Positions 26,761 through 34,400 of a DNA stretch of 64,000 nt are shown one piece after another. The position numbers and the translations under genes are program-made. The DNA is from Scytonematopsis contorta HA4267-MV1. Its GTDB lineage: Bacteria > Cyanobacteriota > Cyanobacteriia > Cyanobacteriales > Nostocaceae. The stretch is from positions 62,001-126,000 of the forward strand of contig JAHHIC010000064.1 in NCBI GenBank assembly GCA_019359035.1. The letters are read 5' to 3'. Numbering within the stretch: the stretch's first letter is position 1; each line of letters starts with the position of its first letter. Under the pieces are notes generated by a model, which was given only the letters and a program-made list of their open reading frames with translations, was not told the DNA's origin and made no database searches.

Positions 26761-29073
26761 ATGGCAATTCACATCTTTGGAGTACGTCATCATGGGCCTG
26801 GTTCCGCACGCAGCTTATATCAAGCTTTAGAAAAATTGCAACCTGACGCTATCCTTATCGAAGGACCCCCCGAAGCTGAATCTGTATTACATCTGGTAGA
26901 CTCACCCGCAATGCAGCCACCAGTAGCATTATTAATTTACACCCCCGAACAACCGGAAAATGGGGTTTATTATCCTTTTGCTATTTTCTCTCCAGAGTGG
27001 CAAGCAATGCATTACGGTTTAACTAATAACGTCCCCGTTCGCTTCATGGACTTACCCCAGATTCATCGGTTAGCTATGAGTGGGGAAGGTGGGGAAGGTG
27101 GGGGAGATGAGGGAGATAGGGGAGATGAGGGAGATGGGGGAGATGAGGAAGAAAAATCTAAAGTTATTTGGGAAGACCCTTTGTTTTTACTAGCAGATGC
27201 TGCTGGTTATGGTGACGGGGAAAGTTGGTGGGAACATATGGTAGAACAGCGCTACGACAGCGTTGATTTATTTACAGCAATCCTGGAAGCAATGACCGCT
27301 GTGCGTCAAGAATTACCACCCCGAAATAACCCCATCGAAGCTTTGCGGGAAGCCTATATGCGAAAAACAATTCGTGAAGCTGAAAAACAAGGATTTCAAA
27401 ATATTGCCATCGTTTGCGGAGCTTGGCATACCCCAGCATTATTACATAAGGACAAAGAAAAAGAAGATACTAAATTAATCAAAGGACTAGCCAAAACAAA
27501 AGTAGAAGTCACTTGGATTCCTTGGACATACGGAAGATTATCCAACAGAAGCGGTTACGGAGCAGGAATTAAATCACCAGGATGGTATCATCACCTCTGG
27601 GAATCTAACAAACCACCCACAAAACCTACAGACCAACCATCCGTTACATCCGTTCCTCATCCGTTGCCAAATCCGTCGTCAAGTTCTTTTATTACCATTA
27701 GTTGGATGACGCAAGTCGCTCACTTATTGCGGGAAAAAGATTTAGACGCTTCCCCACCACAAGTAATTGAAGCAGTCAGATTAGCCGAAACTCTAGCAGC
27801 ATTACGTGACCGTCCGCTTCCTGGTTTACCTGAATTAAACGAAGCTATTCAAACAGTGTTTTGTTTTGGTAGCGATTTACCAATGCAACTTATTCAAGAA
27901 AAACTCATCGTGAGTGAACGCTTAGGAAAAGTTCCTCCCGAAACACCAATGGTTCCTTTGCAACAGGATTTAATTAAGTACCAAAAGCGTCTGCGAATGT
28001 CACCAGAACCGACGGAGAAAATATTAGATTTAGATTTAAGGAAAGACTTGGATTTATCTCGCTCCCATTTATTGCATCGTCTGACAATTTTGGATATTCC
28101 TTGGGGACAAATGCAGCAAGTGAGGGGTAAAAAGGGGACTTTTCACGAGTATTGGCAATTGCAATGGCATCCAGAATTAGCCTTAAATTTAATTGAAGCA
28201 GGTATTTGGGGGAATACTATCCGTGATGCTGCGATAAATAAAGCTTGTGACAGTGTTAACAAAGCGGAAGACTTACCGACCCTGACAAGTTTGTTAAATC
28301 AGGTGATTTTATCTGACTTAACGGATGCTGTGGTTTATTTAATGTCATTTTTAGAGAATGTCGCAGCACTAACAAACGACGTGACTTATTTAATTGCAGC
28401 ATTAACACCATTAGCTAAAGTACTACGTTACGGTAATGTTCGTTCCGGAGACTCAACCGCTATCACTCATGTTGTGGATGGGATGGTTGCCCGTATTTGT
28501 ATTAATTTACCAGATGCCTGTGTCTCTTTAGATGACGACGCAGCAACTGCGATGTACGAAAATATTATCACCGTTTCCAGTGCGATCGCGTTACTGAGCA
28601 ACCCAGAATACACCAGCACCTGGCAACAAGCGTTAACGCAAATGGCAGATAATCCCACTTTGCACGGACTTATCGCTGGACGTTGCTGTCGGTTATTGTT
28701 AGACGGGGGAGTTTTAACTATGACTGAAGCTGGTAGACGTATGGGACTCGCACTTTCTTTAGCGAGCGAACCATCTTCTGCTGCTGCATGGGTGGAAGGA
28801 TTTCTCAAAGATAGCGGTTTGTTACTACTACACGACGATGACCTTTGGCAAGTGCTGGATAATTGGATGATGGAGTTGCCAGAAGAAACATTTATAGCTA
28901 TCCTACCTTTATTACGTCGCACCTTTTCGACTTTTTCTGCTCCTGAAAGACGACAAATGGGTGAAAAAGTGAAACGTAGTAATGGCGGATTGGATGATAA
29001 AAATAATCACGAGTTCGATGACAAAAGTGCTGCGCTGATTTTACCTCTTGTATCTCAATTACTAGGGTTGTAA
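26761..29073 (+). CDS. DUF5682 protein of the MoxR/VWA cluster
   Basis: About 770 residues from the ATG at 26761 (a TTG nine bases upstream is less likely). Recognised as DUF5682 from MAIHIFGVRHHGPGSARSLY and DAILIEGPPEAE. These motifs, with IAIVCGAWHTPALL at about 220, resemble the RH...S...E...GXWH layout of the EreA/ChaN/TraB group, so an enzymatic N-terminal domain is possible (inference). The remaining ~450 residues are helical. Residues about 106-133 are a Gly/Asp/Glu tract encoded by heptamer-like repeats inside the N-terminal domain. In other bacteria the gene lies directly by the MoxR gene; here 7 kb separate them. Confidence 0.85.
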   Translation: MAIHIFGVRHHGPGSARSLYQALEKLQPDAILIEGPPEAESVLHLVDSPAMQPPVALLIYTPEQPENGVYYPFAIFSPEWQAMHYGLTNNVPVRFMDLPQIHRLAMSGEGGEGGGDEGDRGDEGDGGDEEEKSKVIWEDPLFLLADAAGYGDGESWWEHMVEQRYDSVDLFTAILEAMTAVRQELPPRNNPIEALREAYMRKTIREAEKQGFQNIAIVCGAWHTPALLHKDKEKEDTKLIKGLAKTKVEVTWIPWTYGRLSNRSGYGAGIKSPGWYHHLWESNKPPTKPTDQPSVTSVPHPLPNPSSSSFITISWMTQVAHLLREKDLDASPPQVIEAVRLAETLAALRDRPLPGLPELNEAIQTVFCFGSDLPMQLIQEKLIVSERLGKVPPETPMVPLQQDLIKYQKRLRMSPEPTEKILDLDLRKDLDLSRSHLLHRLTILDIPWGQMQQVRGKKGTFHEYWQLQWHPELALNLIEAGIWGNTIRDAAINKACDSVNKAEDLPTLTSLLNQVILSDLTDAVVYLMSFLENVAALTNDVTYLIAALTPLAKVLRYGNVRSGDSTAITHVVDGMVARICINLPDACVSLDDDAATAMYENIITVSSAIALLSNPEYTSTWQQALTQMADNPTLHGLIAGRCCRLLLDGGVLTMTEAGRRMGLALSLASEPSSAAAWVEGFLKDSGLLLLHDDDLWQVLDNWMMELPEETFIAILPLLRRTFSTFSAPERRQMGEKVKRSNGGLDDKNNHEFDDKSAALILPLVSQLLGL

Positions 29074-29118
29074 CCTTCCTTCTTCCTTCTTCCTTTTTCC
29101 TTCTTCCTTCATGAAAAA

Positions 29119-29556
29119 ATGACAATTTGCTTCTACAACACAGTTGATAAATATGGTTGTTTTTCCAACTTTTCCCGTCATGGATTTGAATTGGATGGGC
29201 TATATTGGATGACAAGCGAGCATTATTTCCAGGCACAAAAATTTCCGAATACTCCTCATTTAGAGGAAATACGCTTGGCTAAAACACCTAAACAAGCAGC
29301 AATAATGGGACGCGACCGAAGACTTCCTTTACGTCCAGACTGGGAACAAGTAAAAGACGATGTGATGCGTTCGGCTGTGTTAAGAAAATTTCAAACCCAT
29401 GCGGATATTCGAGAAATCCTCCTCTCTACAGGTGATGAAGAACTTGTGGAAAATGCTCCAGGTGATTACTACTGGGGTTGTGGGAAAGATGGTACAGGAA
29501 AAAATATGCTGGGAATTATTTTGATGGAAATACGAGAAATAATCCGTTGTTCGTAA
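29119..29556 (+). CDS. NADAR-family protein (YbiA-like)
   Basis: 145 residues covering a whole NADAR domain: FYNTVDKYGCFSNFS, WMTSEHYFQAQKF, the AAIMGRDRRLPLRPDWE core and the C-terminal YYWGCGKDGTGKNMLG. YbiA-type proteins hydrolyse N-glycosidic bonds in riboflavin intermediates, and relatives remove or process ADP-ribose-type modifications. The Glu in TSEHY and the Trp in WGCG are in place. It starts 46 bp after the DUF5682 gene on the same strand, inside the MoxR/VWA cluster, so a role there is suggested by position only. Confidence 0.9.
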   Translation: MTICFYNTVDKYGCFSNFSRHGFELDGLYWMTSEHYFQAQKFPNTPHLEEIRLAKTPKQAAIMGRDRRLPLRPDWEQVKDDVMRSAVLRKFQTHADIREILLSTGDEELVENAPGDYYWGCGKDGTGKNMLGIILMEIREIIRCS

Positions 29557-29797
29557 TTATTTTAGTATCCCATTGAAAAATCATAAAGTGCAAAATTCAA
29601 GGCAATACTTAATAATTTTCTCAAAAATAAACCATTCAAAAAAAGCAGATGAACTCTAAAAAACCCAGCTAAAATGTGTAAATAACAGTAATTACACCCA
29701 TGACTTTAATTATTGCTCATAACAGCAACTCAACTTGCCTCATTAATATTAAAATTAATTCCTTCGAGTCCTTCGTCCCTTCGTGGTTAAATACACC

Positions 29798-30919
29798 ATG
29801 ACCCAAACCCCTGAAGAAAACCTCCGTCGTTGGCGACTTATCCTAGGAAATGAACAAGCTGACGGTACAGACCAGGAACTAAATAAAGCAGATTCAGGTG
29901 TTGACAAAGCACTGAATACACTGTACGAAAACGAACAAGCAGGAGGTTTAAGTTCCTCCTCCCCCAAAGTTGCTCAATGGTTAGACGACATCCGTAATTA
30001 TTTCCCCACATCGGTTGTCAAAGTGATGCAAAAAGACGCTTTAGAACGTATAAAACTACGCGAACTACTTCTAGAGCCAGAAATACTCCAAGCAATTGAA
30101 CCAGACGTGCATTTAGTAGCGAATTTACTATCGCTTAAGCACGTAATGCCAGAAAAAACTCTAACAACAGCTCGTCAAGTGGTGCGTAGTGTTGTTGAAG
30201 AAATACAACGAAAACTGGCCAATCAGACCCGAAGCGTCGTAATGGGTAGTCTTAACCGACAAAGCCGTAACAATAACCCACGTCACAACGAAATCGACTG
30301 GAATAGAACTATCCGGGCAAACTTGAAACACTATCAACCCAATTACCGCACGATTATCCCCGAAGTTCGTATTGGGTATAGACGCAAACGTAGTGCCTTG
30401 CGTAATATAATCCTTTGTATTGACCAAAGCGCATCAATGGCAACTTCTGTTGTATATGGTGGAATTTTTGCAGCAGTTTTAGCTTCTTTACCTGCTATCA
30501 AAACTCACATCGTTGTATTTGACACCGCAGTTGTAGATTTAACAAACGAAGCCCAAGACGCAGTAGATTTGCTGTTTGGCACTCAGTTGGGTGGGGGGAC
30601 AGATATCAATCGAGCTTTATTATATTGTCAAGAATTTATTCAGCAACCTCAAGATACTATTTTTATATTAATAAGCGATTTGTACGAGGGTGGAAATAGA
30701 GAAGAACTGGTTAAACGGGTGGCTAAAATCGTCAATTCTGGGGTAGAGTTTATTGCTTTATTGGCTTTAAATGATGAAGGAGCGCCAATTTATGACCGTT
30801 ATATTGCACAAGCTTTAGCTGATTTAGGTATCAACGCTTTTGCTTGCACTCCAGATAAGTTTCCCGATTTGATTGCAGCAGCGATTGGGAAGAGGGGGGT
30901 AGGGAGTAGGTTGGGTTGA
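29798..30919 (+). CDS. VWA-domain protein of the MoxR cluster
   Basis: 373 residues from the ATG at 29798 (GTG at 29783 is an alternative). Residues about 1-190 are helical; the VWA domain follows with its MIDAS: DQSASM (DXSXS), Thr in GGGTDIN, and Asp in LISDLYEGG. It binds a divalent metal and should recruit client or partner to the MoxR ATPase encoded at 18361-19545. The last residues (RGVGSRLG) come from G-rich repeat DNA. It closes the cluster; 240 bp separate it from the NADAR gene. Confidence 0.9.
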   Translation: MTQTPEENLRRWRLILGNEQADGTDQELNKADSGVDKALNTLYENEQAGGLSSSSPKVAQWLDDIRNYFPTSVVKVMQKDALERIKLRELLLEPEILQAIEPDVHLVANLLSLKHVMPEKTLTTARQVVRSVVEEIQRKLANQTRSVVMGSLNRQSRNNNPRHNEIDWNRTIRANLKHYQPNYRTIIPEVRIGYRRKRSALRNIILCIDQSASMATSVVYGGIFAAVLASLPAIKTHIVVFDTAVVDLTNEAQDAVDLLFGTQLGGGTDINRALLYCQEFIQQPQDTIFILISDLYEGGNREELVKRVAKIVNSGVEFIALLALNDEGAPIYDRYIAQALADLGINAFACTPDKFPDLIAAAIGKRGVGSRLG

Positions 30920-31128
30920 GGAATAACGGAAACCCAACATTTTTGAGGAGGGTGGGAACTCACTTGTGCTGGGTTGAAGACTTGCCATAAAAAATAAGGT
31001 TGTGAAGGTTGCATAAGTTGTTCTTACCGTAGCTATTAAAGAGTGACAAGAAGGAAAAGATTAAAAACTTTCTTTTACTTTCTTTCACTTTCTCTCGCTA
31101 ACTACTCAATTAATTAAAGGACAATATT

Positions 31129-31308
31129 ATGACTGCTTCAGTTCGTGGAACTTACTATCTTGTACAAGAAGGTGACACTCTCTCTTATATTGCTGAAATG
31201 TTTTATGGTGATAAAAGCATGTGGCACATAATTTATGATGCAAACATTGATGTAATTGGACCCGACCCTAACAACATTGAAATCGGGATGGAACTTTATA
31301 TCCCCTAA
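31129..31308 (+). CDS. LysM mini-protein (59 residues)
   Basis: One complete LysM domain and nothing else: YYLVQEGDTLSYIAEMFYGD, then WHIIYDANIDVIG, NNIEIGMELYIP and stop. A good ribosome site (AAAGGA) lies nine bases before the ATG. There is no signal peptide, so a cytoplasmic place is expected unless it is exported otherwise. Single-LysM proteins of this form often bind peptidoglycan, or occur beside phage-tail-like systems; no such genes are near. It has its own gap on both sides. Confidence 0.85.
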   Translation: MTASVRGTYYLVQEGDTLSYIAEMFYGDKSMWHIIYDANIDVIGPDPNNIEIGMELYIP

Positions 31309-31331
31309 TGTTAATAAATTCACCTGTCATC

Positions 31332-31359
31332 GTAGAGACGCGATTTATCGCGTCTCTAC
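31332..31359. repeat. Dispersed 28-bp palindrome
   Basis: GTAGAGACGCGAT-TT-ATCGCGTCTCTAC, followed by ATTTTT. Here it sits 23 bp after the LysM stop and could act as its terminator, since a T-run follows. Confidence 0.9.
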
Positions 31360-31469
31360 ATTTTTATATGTAAACCATCAATTAATTTTTTTAATCATTC
31401 ATTTTATACATCTACAATTAAAAAAGGGAACACTAAGCACAAGAGTCCTATTTTATAAAGTGGTTTGAG

Positions 31470-34400
31470 ATGCTTGAGACAACAGTTAAGATACCGGGTT
31501 ACAAAATTACGGAAGAAATCTATATCAGCCAAAGAACTTTAGTATACAAAGGCATCCGTGAATATGACCAAAATTCTGTCATCATTAAATTGATGCACAG
31601 TGATTACCCCAACTTTAACGAAGTTGTCCAGTTCCGCAACCAATATACTATTACTAAAAATCTTGGGATTTCCGGTATTGTTAAACCCTACAGTTTAGAG
31701 CCATATAATAACGGTTATGCCTTAATAATGGAAGATTTTGGTGGTATTTCTTTGAAGGAATGGGGAATGGGGAGTGGGGAGTTGGGAGTGGGGAGTGGGG
31801 AATTAACAATAGAGAAAAAGCAAGCAATAGTTTATAGTTTTCTCGATGTTGCTATTAAAATTGTTTCCACTCTCAGTGAATTACATAGACAACGCATTAT
31901 TCACAAAGATATCAAACCCGCGAATATTCTCATAAATCCAGACACAAAAGAAGTTAAGTTGATTGATTTTAGTATATCTTCTTTGCTTCCAAGAGAAATG
32001 CAACAACTGCAAAATCCTAATGTTATTGAGGGTACTTTGTCCTATATTTCACCAGAGCAAACTGGAAGAATGAATAGAGGTATAGACTATCGTACAGACT
32101 TTTATAGCTTAGGTGTTTCTTTTTATGAACTACTAACAGGTAAATTACCCTTCATTTGTGATGAACCAATGGAGTTGATGTACTGTCATATTGCCGAGCA
32201 AGCAGAAGAAGCTCACAGGGTTAATCCAAATATTCCCGAAGCTATATCAAATATCATTACAAAAATGATGGCGAAAAATGCTGAAGAACGCTATCAAAGT
32301 GCTTTGGGACTGAAATATGATTTAAATATTTGTTTGTCCGAGTATCAAAAGACGGGGGATATTAGTCAATTTGGCTTAGGAAGTAGAGATATTTCTGAGC
32401 GTTTTTTAATACCCGAAAAACTTTATGGTCGAGAGGTAGAAGTTGGAACCTTAATGGAAGCATTTGCTAGAGTAAGTGCTGGTAGTAGCGAGATTATGCT
32501 GGTTGCAGGTTTTTCTGGTATTGGTAAAACAGCAGTTGTTAACGAAGTCCATAAACCGATTGTTCGTCAAAGAGGCTATTTTATTAAAGGGAAATACGAC
32601 CAATTCCAGCGCAATATTCCTTTTTCTGCTTTTGTGCAAGCTTTTCAAGATTTAATGATGCAATTATTGGGTGAAAGTGACACTCAATTGCGTAAGTGGA
32701 AACGCAACATTTTGCAAGCGTTAGGTGAAAATGGGCAAGTAATTATAGAAGTAATTCCCGAATTAGAAAAAATTATTGGTAAGCAATCCTCCGTACCTCA
32801 ATTAAATGGTAGTGCATCTCAAAATCGTTTTAATTTATTATTTCAAAAATTTATTCAAGTTTTTACTGTTCAAGAGCATCCTTTAATTATTTTTTTAGAT
32901 GATTTACAATGGGCTGATTTAGAGTCCTTAAAATTAATGCAATTATTAATGAGTGAACATACAAGTTATTTGTTACTCATTGGTGCGTATAGAGATAACG
33001 AAGTATATCTCGCACATCCTCTAATATTAATATTAGACGAGATGAAAAAAACTGGAGTTGTGATAAATACGATTATCCTATCTGCTTTAAATAAAATTAG
33101 TTTAAATTATTTAGTGGCTGACACTCTTAGTTGTTTAAAAGAACTAGCATTACCTCTGACAGAGATTATTTACCAAAACACAAAAGGGAATCCTTTTTTT
33201 TTAAATCAATTTCTTAAATCTTTATATGAAGATGATTTAATAATTTTTAATTGGCAAGAAAGATATTGGGAATGCGATATTGCAAAAATTAAAACATTAG
33301 CTTTGACAGATGATGTTGTAGAATTTATGGCAATTCAGTTACTAAAGTTACCTCAAGAAACTCAAGATGTTTTAAAATTGGCTGCTTGTATAGGAAGTCA
33401 ATTTGATTTGACAACTCTTGCTATTGTTGATGAAAAATCTTTAGAAGAGACAGCAACTGATTTATGGAAAGCTTTGCAAGAAGGTCTGATTTTACCTAGC
33501 AGCCATATTTATAAGTTTTTTGGTAGTGGATGCGATGTACAATTAAAAGACGATAAATCTGTAAAACAAAAAAACAAATTTACCATTGATATAAGCTACC
33601 GTTTTTTACATGACCGAGTGCAACAAGCTGCGTACTCTTTAATTTCAGATAACGAAAAGCAAGCAACGCATTTGAAAATAGGAAAATTATTATTAAATAA
33701 TACTCCTACTAATCAACTAGAAGGACATATTTTTGAAATCATCAATCAATTTAACATTGGTTTAGCCTTAATTTATAGTCAAGTAGAAAAAGACGAATTA
33801 GCTCATTTGAATTTGATAGCTGGAAGAAAAGCGAAAGTAGCTACCGCTTATACTAGTGCTATTAATTATTTTCAAATAGGTCGGGAATTACTAGCAAATG
33901 ATAGTTGGGAAAGGAATTATGATTTGACACTATCTTTGTACGAAGAATCTGCACAAACAGCGTATTTGAATACAGATTTTGAATTGGCTTTTAGCTTAGT
34001 AGAAATAATTCTAGGCAAATCAACGGCTTTATTTGATAAGGTTAGAGCTTATGAAGTTAAAATCCAAGTTTACAAAGCACAGCTTCAGTTAAAAACAGCA
34101 ATTAAAACTGCAATAGAAGTATTAAATGAGTTAGGTGTAAATCTTCCAAAATCTCCTAATAAACTATATATATTACTACAAATTTTAAAAGTTAATTTGG
34201 TTTTAGGTGGTCGTAAACCTTTAGATTTGCTGGACATTCCACAAATGAACGATACTTCTAAATTAGCAGCGATGAAGATTTTAAGTAGTATCATAGCAGC
34301 TGCTTACATAGCAGCACCAGAATTATTACCACTAATACCAACCGAGCAATTAAAGCTATCTTTAAAATATGGTAATGCTCCTGAATCTGCTGATGCTTAC

